Below, one piece after another: positions 1 to 7,752 of a stretch of DNA of 23,709 bases. The notes under the pieces are model-generated. The model ran no database searches and was not told the origin of the DNA. It saw nothing but the letters and a program-made list of their open reading frames with translations. The DNA lies in the IMG/VR virus record IMGVR_UViG_3300008450_000454, positions 1-23,709 of that record. One strand, given 5' to 3'. The translations under genes were made by a program, and so were the position numbers. The DNA comes from a virus. Within the stretch, counting starts at the first letter, position 1. Every line of letters begins with the position of its first letter.

Positions 1-963
1 GGCGTGAACTTCACCAGCGCCGAGCTGACGATGCAGTTGGACGACTTTGCAGATCGCGTGCTGAAGCCTCGTATCAGCCAGTTGGCATCGTCCATTGACG
101 CTGATGTGGCTAATGCTTACAAGTCAATCTTTTCGGCTGTTGGCACCCCAGGCACGACCCCTGGCACCTCGCTGGTTCTGCTGCAAGCGCAACAGAAACT
201 CAACGAGAACGCAACGGTTATGTCGCCACGTTACGCCACCGTCAACCCTGCGGCAAACGCAGCTTTGGTTGAAGGTATGAAAGGCCTCTTTAACCCAACC
301 GATACTGTTTCAAAGCAGTTTAAGAACGGTATGATGGGCACCGGCGTGCTTGGCTTTGATGAAGTCAATATGTCGCAGTCGATCAAGCAGCACACTACTG
401 GCTCACGTTCTACGACTGACACGATTTTGGTTAACGGTGCTGTCAGCACACAAGGCCAAGCAACGATTAACCTTGACGGTGGTACTGGCTCGGCAACGAT
501 TGCTGTTGGCGACATTTTCACCATTGCTAATGTGTTCTCAGTCAACCCACAGACCCGTGAGTCTACTGGTTCGTTGCAGCAGTTTGTTTGCACCGCCACC
601 GCTACTGCATCTTCTGGTGCTTGGACGAGCGTTGCGATCAGCCCACCAATCTATACCAGCGACAGCGCTCTGGCTACTGTTAACAGCTTCCCCGCTGATA
701 ACGCTGCCGTGACCTTCTTGGGCGCTGCTTCTACGCAGTTCGCTCAGAATTTGGTCTACCACAAGGACGCCATCACGTTTGCCACCGCTGACCTCTTGCT
801 GCCGCAAGGTGTTGACATGGCTGCGCGTGCAAATCATAACGGTATCAGCCTGCGCGTTGTTCGCCAGTACGACATCAACAACGACCGTATGCCTTGCCGT
901 ATTGACGTTCTGTACGGCTTCAGCACTATTCGTCCACAAATGGCCTGCCGGATTTGGGGCTAA
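1..963 (+). CDS. P22 gp5-like major capsid (coat) protein, 5'-partial
   Basis: The frame is open from the first base to a TAA at 961-963, so the gene probably begins upstream of the window; a GTG at 4 is the first possible start inside it but has no visible ribosome site. The visible 320 residues resemble the P22 coat protein family (gp5, about 430 aa), which forms the icosahedral shell. The recognisable features are an N-terminal 'FADRVLKPRISQLA' helix region, a Gly/Thr/Ala-rich middle (about residues 130-230) like an inserted beta domain, and a C-terminal stretch ending 'LRVVRQYDINNDRMPCRIDV'. Compared with P22, about 100 residues would be missing on the left if length is conserved. It is followed after 25 bp by a small structural gene, in the normal head-gene order. 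The family call is from sequence style and gene order, not a search. Confidence 0.85.
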   Translation, partial: GVNFTSAELTMQLDDFADRVLKPRISQLASSIDADVANAYKSIFSAVGTPGTTPGTSLVLLQAQQKLNENATVMSPRYATVNPAANAALVEGMKGLFNPTDTVSKQFKNGMMGTGVLGFDEVNMSQSIKQHTTGSRSTTDTILVNGAVSTQGQATINLDGGTGSATIAVGDIFTIANVFSVNPQTRESTGSLQQFVCTATATASSGAWTSVAISPPIYTSDSALATVNSFPADNAAVTFLGAASTQFAQNLVYHKDAITFATADLLLPQGVDMAARANHNGISLRVVRQYDINNDRMPCRIDVLYGFSTIRPQMACRIWG

Positions 964-988
964 TTCTTAATTTTTAGGAGCAAATATC

Positions 989-1411
989 ATGGCACTTCCT
1001 AGTATTGGTGGCGGTCAGCAAATTGGCGACGGCAACCTGAATGAGATTCTTCTTGGTTTTGATGCGGCTCCACAGACTGCAACTGCAACCGCAACGCTGA
1101 CTGTTACTCAAATCACCAACGATATTTTGATTGGTAACCCTTCCACTACCGCAGCAAGCTACACTCTGCCAACCGCAGCATTGATTGACGCTACGCTCAC
1201 CAATGCCAAGGTCGGCAGCACGTTTGACTTGATCATCATCAACTTGGGCACTTCAACGGGCCTGATTACGGTGGTTGTTGGCACGGGTATCACAGCAGTT
1301 GGCAACTTGGTTGTGGCTATCACCGGCAGCGCTGCTGGCGTTGGTGGCGCGGCACGATTCAGGTTCCGCAAAACTGGTGATGCTGCCTACACGGTGTATC
1401 GCATCGCATAA
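989..1411 (+). CDS. Small head/decoration-like protein
   Basis: A 140-residue protein starting at ATG 989 with a good ribosome site (AGGAG at 976-980, 8 nt upstream). It is rich in Thr, Ala, Gly and Ile and has alternating beta-type hydrophobic stretches, no signal peptide and no clear membrane helix. I do not recognise a family. Its position directly after the coat gene, its small size and its beta-rich composition fit a capsid decoration or head-stabilising protein. It is followed immediately by a strong intrinsic terminator, so coat protein and this gene may be made in larger amounts than the genes that follow. Function is inferred from context only. Confidence 0.7.
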   Translation: MALPSIGGGQQIGDGNLNEILLGFDAAPQTATATATLTVTQITNDILIGNPSTTAASYTLPTAALIDATLTNAKVGSTFDLIIINLGTSTGLITVVVGTGITAVGNLVVAITGSAAGVGGAARFRFRKTGDAAYTVYRIA

Positions 1412-1415
1412 AAGA

Positions 1416-1437
1416 GGGGGCTTCGGCCCCCATTTTT
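1416..1437 (+). terminator. Rho-independent terminator with UUCG loop
   Basis: A perfect 6-bp GC stem, GGGGGC-TTCG-GCCCCC (1416-1431), is followed by ATTTTT. The UUCG tetraloop is exceptionally stable. It lies 5 bp after the stop of the 140-aa gene and before the next ribosome site (AGGA at 1441-1444), inside a same-strand structural operon, so it probably reduces rather than abolishes downstream transcription. Confidence 0.9.
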
Positions 1438-1451
1438 CAAAGGATTAGAAC

Positions 1452-1970
1452 ATGGGTAATACCAAATCAATTGGCGTTGCGTTTAGCGACCCCGACCTGG
1501 TGGCTGGCACGACGATCACGGGCGCTGTTATTGACGCTACGTCAAAGATTGCGTCTAATATCGCCAGCGGTTTTTCGGAGATGCAGCAAGGCGCGACTAT
1601 CGCCACCACCGGCAACAGCGATGTGTACATGATTGCTGATGCGGCTGGTGTGCTTACCGGCGCTCGTTTTTCGGGTACTGATGCGTTGGCTGCGAGTGAC
1701 ACCAACCACATCACGTTCTCGATTACCAACTTGGGTACTGGCGGCGCTGGTTCAGCCGCTATGTTGGCGGCTACTGATGCCAATACGACCAAGGTTACTG
1801 GTGGAACCGCGCTGACGGCGAACGCCGCTCGCTCGTTGACGCTCAATGGAACCGCAGCCAATCTGGTTGTGGCCGCTGGTGATCGCCTGCGTATCCGCGC
1901 AGCCGCAACTGGTACGCTTGCCAATACGGTGACGTTCCCGGTTTACAACCTAACTTTTAGCGTTGCATAA
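1452..1970 (+). CDS. Ala/Thr-rich putative structural protein
   Basis: A 172-residue protein beginning at ATG 1452, preceded by AAAGGA (1439-1444). It is dominated by Ala, Thr, Gly, Asn and Val, with many short beta-like repeats and no charged core, signal peptide or membrane helix. The composition is like that of head fibres, decoration proteins or other surface beta proteins. Its neighbours are a 140-aa decoration-like gene upstream (across a terminator) and a gp4-like adaptor downstream. I do not recognise a family; an accessory head protein is the most likely role by position. Confidence 0.65.
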   Translation: MGNTKSIGVAFSDPDLVAGTTITGAVIDATSKIASNIASGFSEMQQGATIATTGNSDVYMIADAAGVLTGARFSGTDALAASDTNHITFSITNLGTGGAGSAAMLAATDANTTKVTGGTALTANAARSLTLNGTAANLVVAAGDRLRIRAAATGTLANTVTFPVYNLTFSVA

Positions 1971-1991
1971 TTGTAAAAAGGAGGGGTAGTC

Positions 1992-2702
1992 ATGACGACT
2001 GCTGGAGATCAGATCAACGCCGCTTTGCGGCTTTTGGGTGTTCTGGCAGAAGGCGAGACTACCTCCCCCGACGCATCTCAGGATGCGCTTGCGGCGCTGA
2101 ACCAGATGATCGATTCGTGGTCAACTGAGCGTCTGATGATCTACAACACCCTTGACCAAGTGTTCACTTGGCCGTCGGGTGTGATTGAGCGCACGCTCGG
2201 GCCTACGGGCAACTTTATTGGCGTGCGGCCTGTGTTGCTGGACGATTCGACGTACTACCGCGACCCAGGCACCAATGTTTCGTATGGCATAAAAATGATC
2301 AACCAACAGCAGTACAACGGTATTGCTGTCAAGACGGTGACAAGCACCTACCCGCAGGTGATCTTTGTCAACATGACTTTTCCCGACATCACCATGACCA
2401 TCTATCCCAAACCTACACGGGATTTGGAGTGGCACTTTGTATCGGTGCAGCAACTGGCGGCACCCGCCACGCTGGCAACGCAGATTTATATGCCGCCGGG
2501 TTACTTGCGGTGTTTCAAGTACAACTTGGCCTGCGAGATCGCGCCTGAGTTTGGCGTCGAGCCATCGCAGACAGTTCAGCGCATTGCCATGACCAGCAAG
2601 CGCAACCTCAAGCGCATCAACAACCCTGATGATGTGATGTCGATGCCGTATGCGATTGTGGCGACTCGCCAGAGGTTCAATGTGTACTCTGGTAATTTTT
2701 AA
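1992..2702 (+). CDS. P22 gp4-like head-to-tail adaptor / DNA stabilisation protein
   Basis: A 236-residue protein with a strong ribosome site (AAGGAGGGG, about 1979-1987) before ATG 1992. The N-terminus ('TTAGDQINAALRLLGVLAEG', then 'ALAALNQMIDSWSTERLMIY') is the typical helical start of the P22 gp4 tail-accessory-factor family. These proteins bind under the portal ring and help retain packaged DNA. The middle contains beta strands with 'VNMTFPDITMTIYPKP', also typical. The gene sits between head proteins and a gp10-like protein, which is the P22 order. The stop codon lies in a TAATTACTAA sequence that has a near copy just before the next tail gene, on the other side of an inserted HNH gene. 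Confidence 0.8.
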   Translation: MTTAGDQINAALRLLGVLAEGETTSPDASQDALAALNQMIDSWSTERLMIYNTLDQVFTWPSGVIERTLGPTGNFIGVRPVLLDDSTYYRDPGTNVSYGIKMINQQQYNGIAVKTVTSTYPQVIFVNMTFPDITMTIYPKPTRDLEWHFVSVQQLAAPATLATQIYMPPGYLRCFKYNLACEIAPEFGVEPSQTVQRIAMTSKRNLKRINNPDDVMSMPYAIVATRQRFNVYSGNF

Positions 2703-2709
2703 TTACTAA
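2700..2709 (+). repeat. Left copy of 10-bp near-direct repeat flanking the HNH gene
   Basis: TAATTACTAA here includes the gp4-like stop codon. TAACTACTAA at 3233-3242 differs at one position. Together they bracket the 2710-3232 segment that contains nearly all of the minus-strand HNH gene, whose TAG stop lies inside this left copy. This could be a remnant of the ancestral gene junction or a by-product of insertion. Confidence 0.5.
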
Positions 2710-3194
2710 ATGGTACACGCGGCATGGTACTTTCGTTTTGCTTCAAGGTAGACTTGATGAGCTTCTTCTGGTGTGCTGTAGTCGCCAAGCCATTTAGTCT
2801 TTCCGTTGACAGACATGCTGGCACGCCATTTATTTTGAAACCAAATCACGCCCATAAAGCCAGATTTGTTGCGGCGATTGGGCTTGCGAACATTCTGCGA
2901 ATTGCCGTCTGCAAAAACATCGCGCAAGTTTTCAATTCGGTTATCCGCTTTGTTGCCGTTGATGTGATCTATCAGACCTTTAGGCCATTCCCCGTGCGTG
3001 TACAGCCACGCCAAACGATGCGCTTTGTAGATGCGGCCAACAATGCCAATGGTGATGTATCCGATACGTTTTTCAACACACCCCGCGACATCGCCTGCTT
3101 TGACCGCTCTGCTTGGCCGAATTTTCCATACAAACGCGCCCGTCTTAGCGTCATAATCAAGCGTTTCTTTCAACTGCGCTGCCGTCAATGTCAT
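2706..3194 (-). CDS. Free-standing HNH homing endonuclease with AP2 domain
   Basis: A 162-residue protein on the minus strand, starting at ATG 3194-3192 with AAGGA (3205-3201) 6 nt upstream. Residues about 55-92 carry an HNH_3-type core: 'AHRLAWLY', 'DHINGNKADNRIENLR'. Residues about 108-157 form an AP2-type DNA-binding domain ('NKSGFMGVIWFQNKW' through 'EEAHQVYLEAKRKYH'). This domain pair is characteristic of phage homing endonucleases, which make site-specific double-strand breaks in DNA lacking the element. It is inserted between two structural genes that normally adjoin and faces against them, so it must be transcribed from its own or an antisense promoter. Catalytic His and Asn residues appear intact. 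Confidence 0.9.
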   Translation of the reverse strand: MTLTAAQLKETLDYDAKTGAFVWKIRPSRAVKAGDVAGCVEKRIGYITIGIVGRIYKAHRLAWLYTHGEWPKGLIDHINGNKADNRIENLRDVFADGNSQNVRKPNRRNKSGFMGVIWFQNKWRASMSVNGKTKWLGDYSTPEEAHQVYLEAKRKYHAACTI

Positions 3195-3232
3195 TTTGCA
3201 TCCTTAGTAATGATGCACAAATGCTATCACGC

Positions 3233-3242
3233 TAACTACTAA
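3233..3242 (+). repeat. Right copy of 10-bp near-direct repeat flanking the HNH gene
   Basis: TAACTACTAA, nine of ten bases shared with 2700-2709. It is followed directly by GGCGCAACC and the ATG of the gp10-like gene, so the AAGG that serves as its ribosome site overlaps the repeat end. Confidence 0.5.
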
Positions 3243-3251
3243 GGCGCAACC

Positions 3252-4706
3252 ATGCACACGCCTATTCTGGGCAGCAGCTATGTGGCCCGCAGCGTCAACG
3301 CTGCGGCAAACCGCATGGTGAATCTTTTTCCAGAAGTGATCCCAGAAGGCGGCAAAGAGCCTGCTTTCCTTAACCGAGCGCCTGGGCTGGCGTTTCTCCA
3401 GACCGTTGGCACTGGCCCGATCCGAGGCTTGTGGGCGCATCAAACCAACGGCTCAGACTTCTACGTTGTCTCGGGCACAGAGGTCTACAAACTGACCTCC
3501 ACCACCGGCACGCCGGTCAAGCTGGGCGATGTGTCCGGTACGGGGCCGGTCAGCATTGCAGACAACGGCACGCAGATTTTCTTTGCCTGTAACGGCCCAA
3601 GCTACATCTACAACGAAGTCACCAACGTCTTCCAGCAGATCACCGACATTGACTTTCCCGGCGCAAAGACGGTCGGCTACTTGGACGGCTACTTTGTCTT
3701 CAACGAGCCAACCGGACAACAAATTTGGGTGACTAGCCTGCTGGATGGTTTGTCAGTTGACCCGTTGGATTTTGCCAGCGCAGAAGGATCGCCTGACGGA
3801 TTGGTGGCTGTCAACATTAACAACCGCGAAGCGTGGTTGTTTGGGTCTGACTCGGTTGAGGTCTGGTACGACGCAGGCTTGGCCGACTTTCCGCTGACCC
3901 GAATTCAAGGCGCGTTTTCTGAAGTTGGTTGCGTTGCAGCCTACTCAATTGCCAAGTTGGACAACTCGCTGTTCTGGCTGGGCACCGACGCTCGCGGCCA
4001 AGGCATTGTCTACCGCACCGCTGGCTACAACGCGCAGCGCGTCAGCACGCACGCGATTGAGTACGCTATTGCCCAGTATGCCGACATCAGCACGGCTGTG
4101 GCATACAGCTATCAGCAAGAAGGCCACGCCTTCTATGTGTTAAGTTTTGCCGAGGCCACTTGGGTGTTTGATGTGGCGACAAGCGCATGGCATGAGCGTG
4201 CCGGGTTTGAGGCTGGTGAGTTCACCCGGCATCGGTCAAACTGCCAATGCAACTTCGGCGGCACAATTATTGTTGGCGACTACGAGAACGGCAACATCTA
4301 CGCATTTGATTTAGATGTCTATGCCGACAACGGTGAGATTCAGAAATGGTTGAGGTCTTGGCGGGCAATCCCCACCGGACAGAACAACCTCAAGCGCACC
4401 GCGCACCATGCGTTGCAATTGGATTGCGAGTCTGGCGTTGGGTTGGACTATCTGGATGCGATAGACACAACAGAGATGATGAAGCCCCGTGTCATGTTGC
4501 GGTGGTCAGACGACGGCGGCCACACCTGGAGCAACGAACATTGGTCTGACATGGGCCAAATTGGTCAGTTCAGCCACCGTGTGTTCTGGCGGCGTCTAGG
4601 CATGACGCTCAAGCTGCGAGACCGAGTTTATGAAGTGTCGGGCACCGACCCGGTGAAGGTTGCTATCATGGGCGCTGAGCTTCAAGTCAGCGGAACCAAT
4701 GCCTAA
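3252..4706 (+). CDS. P22 gp10-like tail / packaged-DNA stabilisation protein
   Basis: A 484-residue protein starting at ATG 3252 with AAGG about 7 nt upstream. The start 'TPILGSSYVARSVNAAANRMVNLFPE' and the following 'PGLAFLQTVGTGPIRGLWAHQT' are typical of the gp10 family, which forms the second plug ring below gp4 and closes the tail tube. The body is a beta-propeller-like series of short repeats ('DFYVVSGTEVYKLTSTTG', 'REAWLFGSDSVEVWYDAG'). The length is close to that of P22 gp10 (about 470 aa). The stop overlaps the next gene's ATG by 8 bp, indicating translational coupling. Confidence 0.85.
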   Translation: MHTPILGSSYVARSVNAAANRMVNLFPEVIPEGGKEPAFLNRAPGLAFLQTVGTGPIRGLWAHQTNGSDFYVVSGTEVYKLTSTTGTPVKLGDVSGTGPVSIADNGTQIFFACNGPSYIYNEVTNVFQQITDIDFPGAKTVGYLDGYFVFNEPTGQQIWVTSLLDGLSVDPLDFASAEGSPDGLVAVNINNREAWLFGSDSVEVWYDAGLADFPLTRIQGAFSEVGCVAAYSIAKLDNSLFWLGTDARGQGIVYRTAGYNAQRVSTHAIEYAIAQYADISTAVAYSYQQEGHAFYVLSFAEATWVFDVATSAWHERAGFEAGEFTRHRSNCQCNFGGTIIVGDYENGNIYAFDLDVYADNGEIQKWLRSWRAIPTGQNNLKRTAHHALQLDCESGVGLDYLDAIDTTEMMKPRVMLRWSDDGGHTWSNEHWSDMGQIGQFSHRVFWRRLGMTLKLRDRVYEVSGTDPVKVAIMGAELQVSGTNA

Positions 4707-5634
4707 CAACATTACCCAGATTCCCGCGCTGCGGGTGCCGCTTATCGACGAAAAAACCGGGTTGATCTCGCGTGAGTGGTATCGGTTTTTTATCAACATA
4801 TTTACGCTAACCGGCGAAGGCTCCAACACCTTTTCCCTGTCTGATTTGCAAGTCGGCCCGCCGCCGGTTGAGCCAGTTAACTCGGTGTTTACTTCGTCAA
4901 CTGCTGGCTTGGCCCCCGCAAGCGGCGGTGGCACAACCAACTTTCTTAGGGCAGACGGCACGTTTGATGTTCCTAGCGGCGTTCCTGCTGCTCCGACTAC
5001 CGCTATCCAGTTTAATAATGCTGGCGTTTTTGGTGGCAGCGCAAACTTTACCTACGATACCGGCACGAACACGTTTACTGTTGGCCCCGCAGGGGCGACA
5101 ACAACGATTGAAACGCTGGCTCCAACAGGCGCTACTGTTGTGGGGACTTTGCTGATTAGGGGTAAAAACGCCAGCGCGACTAACGGAAACGGTGGGGGTT
5201 TGCAGTTTGTTAGCGGAAATGGACTAGGTACTGGCGTTGGTGGAGACTTTGATTTTCTTTGCGGTTTAGGCCCATCTGGTTCTGGAAGTATTATTTTTCG
5301 CACCAACAGTTTTACGGTAATCAAAGCAACAGAAAACCTTACTCCCGCTCCGCAACTAGGCTTTTATGGTGCAACTCCTGTTATAAAAGCCGCCGCGTAC
5401 ACCAAGACTTATTCCACCGCATCTAGAGTTATTCCTGTTGCGACGTTCACAAACCTTGTCACCACAGCGGCAACAAACGTCTCTCCTTACGGATTCACCA
5501 CGCAAGCGCAAGCAGACGCAATTGCCACGAAGGTCAACGCTCTGGCAGCAGATGTGCTGATACTGAAGCAGTTGATTGTTTCGCTTGTTAACGACTCGTC
5601 AACAACCCTTGGGGTTGGTTTGAACGCAACTTGA
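4699..5634 (+). CDS. Tail fibre-like protein
   Basis: A 311-residue protein. I chose ATG 4699, which overlaps the end of the gp10-like gene (ATGCCTAA), over an earlier in-frame ATG at 4660, because the N-terminus 'MPNNITQIPALRVPLIDEK' then reads as a natural virion-binding segment. The middle has the common fibre motif 'GLAPASGGGTTNFLRADGTF'. The rest is Gly/Thr/Ala-rich beta sequence, and the end ('ADAIATKVNALAADVLILKQ') can form a coiled coil suited to trimerisation. It probably attaches to the tail and contributes to host recognition or links another fibre. The exact subunit role is inferred. Confidence 0.75.
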   Translation: MPNNITQIPALRVPLIDEKTGLISREWYRFFINIFTLTGEGSNTFSLSDLQVGPPPVEPVNSVFTSSTAGLAPASGGGTTNFLRADGTFDVPSGVPAAPTTAIQFNNAGVFGGSANFTYDTGTNTFTVGPAGATTTIETLAPTGATVVGTLLIRGKNASATNGNGGGLQFVSGNGLGTGVGGDFDFLCGLGPSGSGSIIFRTNSFTVIKATENLTPAPQLGFYGATPVIKAAAYTKTYSTASRVIPVATFTNLVTTAATNVSPYGFTTQAQADAIATKVNALAADVLILKQLIVSLVNDSSTTLGVGLNAT

Positions 5635-5641
5635 GGCTCTT

Positions 5642-7027
5642 ATGACCGCCGTACTTACGCCAGCACCCAAAGCCCAGTTCTTTACCAACAATGGCGAGCC
5701 GCTGGTCGGCGGCAAGCTGTACAGCTACGCTGCGGGCACCACGACGCCCCTGGCGACGTACACGACCTACGCGGGCAACGTAGCCAACACCAACCCGGTC
5801 ATCTTGGACTCGCGCGGCGAGGCGAACGTCTGGCTTACTAGTGGTGTGCTGTACAAGTTGGCGCTGTACGACGCCGACAACGCGCTGATCTGGACGGTAG
5901 ACAATGTTTCTTCTAGAGATGACGGCATTTTTACTGGCCCTGTTGCGGGCACCACAGCCACGTTCAGCGGGGCGCTTACTGCTGCGTCAGGCACATTCAG
6001 CGGGGCGCTTACTGCTGCGTCAGGCACATTCAGCGGGGCGCTTACTGCTGCGTCAGGCACATTCAGCGGCAACGTGCAAATGGCCTCTGCCAATGGCGGG
6101 GCGCTTGCTGGCCTGCGCAATCGCGTGACCAACGGAAATTTTTACGTTGACCAACGCAACGCCGGCGCATCACAGACCATCACCGCAGCCGCAGCACTAG
6201 CCTACACGGTAGACCGTTTTTACGCCTATTGCACAGGCGCAAACGTCACCGGCCAGCGCGTTGCAGGCACAGCGCCCAACGCCTTCTTGTATCGCTTTAC
6301 AGGCGCTGCATCAGTCACCAAGATTGGCTTTGCCCAACGCATTGAAAACGTCAACTGCCAAGACCTTGCGGGCAGCACCGCAACGCTGTCGGTTGATTTG
6401 TCTAACAGCTTGTTGAACACCGTTACTTGGACAGCGTCGTATGCCAGCACCGCCAACACGTTTGGCACGCTTGCAAGCCCAACAGTCACGTCTATTGCAA
6501 CAGGCACGTTTACTGTTAATTCAACGCTAACCCGATACAGCGTAAATATATCCATTCCATCAGCAGCAACAACAGGAATTCAAGTTGAATTGAGTGTTGG
6601 AGCGCAAACCTCTGGAACGTGGAATATTGGAAATGTTCAGTTGGAATTTGGTACTACTGCCACGCCATTTGAGCAACGTCCGATTGGGGTGGAGTTGGCG
6701 TTGTGTCAAAGGTATTTTGAAACTATTCGTTACCAAACAAGTTCTGTTATTGCTGTTTGTCAGGCAACTTCTACAACGGCAGCGTCTGGTTTTGGAACCA
6801 ATTTTGCAGTTACCAAAATAAGTACACCAGCCGTTATTTATGGAACTGGCAGCGCAAACGCATTAACCGCAACAGGAGGTAACGCAGGCGGGACTATTTT
6901 GGCATCAGCACCCAACGTAAATAACTTCAACTGGTCTGTTACATCGGCGTCTGGTTTGGTTGCTGGAAATGCTGTAATTATAAATTGTGCTTCGACGTTA
7001 ATTTTGCAAGCATCGGCGGAGTTGTAA
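5642..7027 (+). CDS. Tail fibre / receptor-binding protein with repeated segment
   Basis: A 461-residue protein starting 8 bp after the previous stop, with GAGG as ribosome site. Residues 1-95 ('TPAPKAQFFTNNGEPLVGGK', 'YSYAAGTTTPLATYT', 'NPVILDSRGEANVWL', 'IWTVDN') form the head-binding-like N-domain common to podovirus fibres. It is followed by exact repeats of FSGALTAASGT (about residues 108-140) as a spacer. From about residue 160, 'LRNRVTNGNFYVDQRNAGAS' begins a carbohydrate-binding-like beta domain found in many phage fibres, with 'WNIGNVQLEFGTTATPFEQR'. The C-terminal part is variable and has lower GC than its surroundings, as expected for host-range sequence. It likely binds the bacterial surface. 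Confidence 0.8.
   Translation: MTAVLTPAPKAQFFTNNGEPLVGGKLYSYAAGTTTPLATYTTYAGNVANTNPVILDSRGEANVWLTSGVLYKLALYDADNALIWTVDNVSSRDDGIFTGPVAGTTATFSGALTAASGTFSGALTAASGTFSGALTAASGTFSGNVQMASANGGALAGLRNRVTNGNFYVDQRNAGASQTITAAAALAYTVDRFYAYCTGANVTGQRVAGTAPNAFLYRFTGAASVTKIGFAQRIENVNCQDLAGSTATLSVDLSNSLLNTVTWTASYASTANTFGTLASPTVTSIATGTFTVNSTLTRYSVNISIPSAATTGIQVELSVGAQTSGTWNIGNVQLEFGTTATPFEQRPIGVELALCQRYFETIRYQTSSVIAVCQATSTTAASGFGTNFAVTKISTPAVIYGTGSANALTATGGNAGGTILASAPNVNNFNWSVTSASGLVAGNAVIINCASTLILQASAEL
5963..6070 (+). repeat. 33-bp tandem repeat, three perfect copies plus a partial fourth
   Basis: Units at 5963-5995, 5996-6028 and 6029-6061 are identical, and the fourth begins at 6062 and diverges after TTCAGCGG. 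Each encodes 11 residues (FSGALTAASGT), so copy-number change keeps the fibre frame and alters the spacer length between the virion-binding and the receptor-binding parts. Identity at silent positions suggests recent expansion. Confidence 0.95.
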
Positions 7028-7030
7028 ACC

Positions 7031-7420
7031 ATGAACTACCAACTTACAAAAACAACCGACGTTTTTCGCTCAGACGGTTGGGTTATTCCCGCCGACCCTG
7101 CAAATACGTTTTACCAAGAATATCTGCAATGGCTTGCCGAAGGCAACACGCCTGACCCTTATGTGCCACCACCGACACCCATCCCTGCGTCGGTGACGCG
7201 CTTCCAAGCCCTTGCCACGCTCGCCGCTGGCGGCTACTTGGACACCGTTCGCACCTACATCAACACGCTGGATCAGAACAATGTCCAGCGGCTTGCGTGG
7301 GAAAATGCGACGGATTGGGAGCGCACCAGCCCGACGCTGAACGCGCTTGCCCAGATGCTTGGCTTGACTGATACTGAAGTTGATGATCTGTTTGTGGCGG
7401 CTGCACAGGTGAGCGCATGA
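7031..7420 (+). CDS. Fibre-associated protein (tail assembly/XkdW-like)
   Basis: A 129-residue protein 3 bp after the fibre gene. Residues 15-50 ('DGWVIPADPANTFYQEYLQW', 'EGNTPDPYVPPP') are typical of small proteins that follow phage fibre genes. The C-terminal half has a helical pattern, 'VTRFQALATLAAGGYLDTV' then 'LNALAQMLGLTDTEVDDLF', common to the same group. It may be a minor tail component or a fibre chaperone; the sequence does not settle this. Its stop shares ATGA with the next start. Confidence 0.7.
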   Translation: MNYQLTKTTDVFRSDGWVIPADPANTFYQEYLQWLAEGNTPDPYVPPPTPIPASVTRFQALATLAAGGYLDTVRTYINTLDQNNVQRLAWENATDWERTSPTLNALAQMLGLTDTEVDDLFVAAAQVSA

Positions 7421-7752
7421 CCGTCACCGCAAAAGTTTTGGTTCCGGCCAAGACGGCGGAGGCGGCGCAGACACGGCAGTACACCGCGTCGGGCGTGACA
7501 ACAATCATCGACAAATTTACCGCGACAAACTACAGCGCCAGCGCTGCGACGATTAGCGTAAACTTGGTAACGGCAGCAGGTACGGCCAGCGACGACAACC
7601 TTATTACCAAGGCTAGAACGCTGCAACCGTCTGAGGTGTACACTTTCCCCGAGCTTGTCGGCCAGGTGCTGTCGCCGTCGGCGTTCATCTCAACTCTTGC
7701 TGGCACGGCCAGCGCGATCAACATCCGGGTGTCAGGACGTGAAATTACATGA
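7417..7752 (+). CDS. Small beta-rich structural protein, unknown
   Basis: A 111-residue protein starting in the ATGA overlap with the preceding gene and ending in another ATGA overlap with the next. It is Thr/Ala/Ser-rich with beta alternation ('TASGVTTIIDKFTATNY', 'AISVNL'-type stretches), no signal peptide and no membrane helix. I do not recognise a family. Coupling to fibre genes on one side and an ejection-protein gene cluster on the other suggests a minor virion component. Confidence 0.65.
   Translation: MTVTAKVLVPAKTAEAAQTRQYTASGVTTIIDKFTATNYSASAATISVNLVTAAGTASDDNLITKARTLQPSEVYTFPELVGQVLSPSAFISTLAGTASAINIRVSGREIT

Noticed and set aside
231-939. Frames of 60-133 codons on both strands over the coat gene
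   Set aside because: Shadows of the coat protein frame.
5963-6070. Repeat array considered as CRISPR
   Set aside because: Units are directly adjacent with no spacers and lie in frame within a fibre gene.
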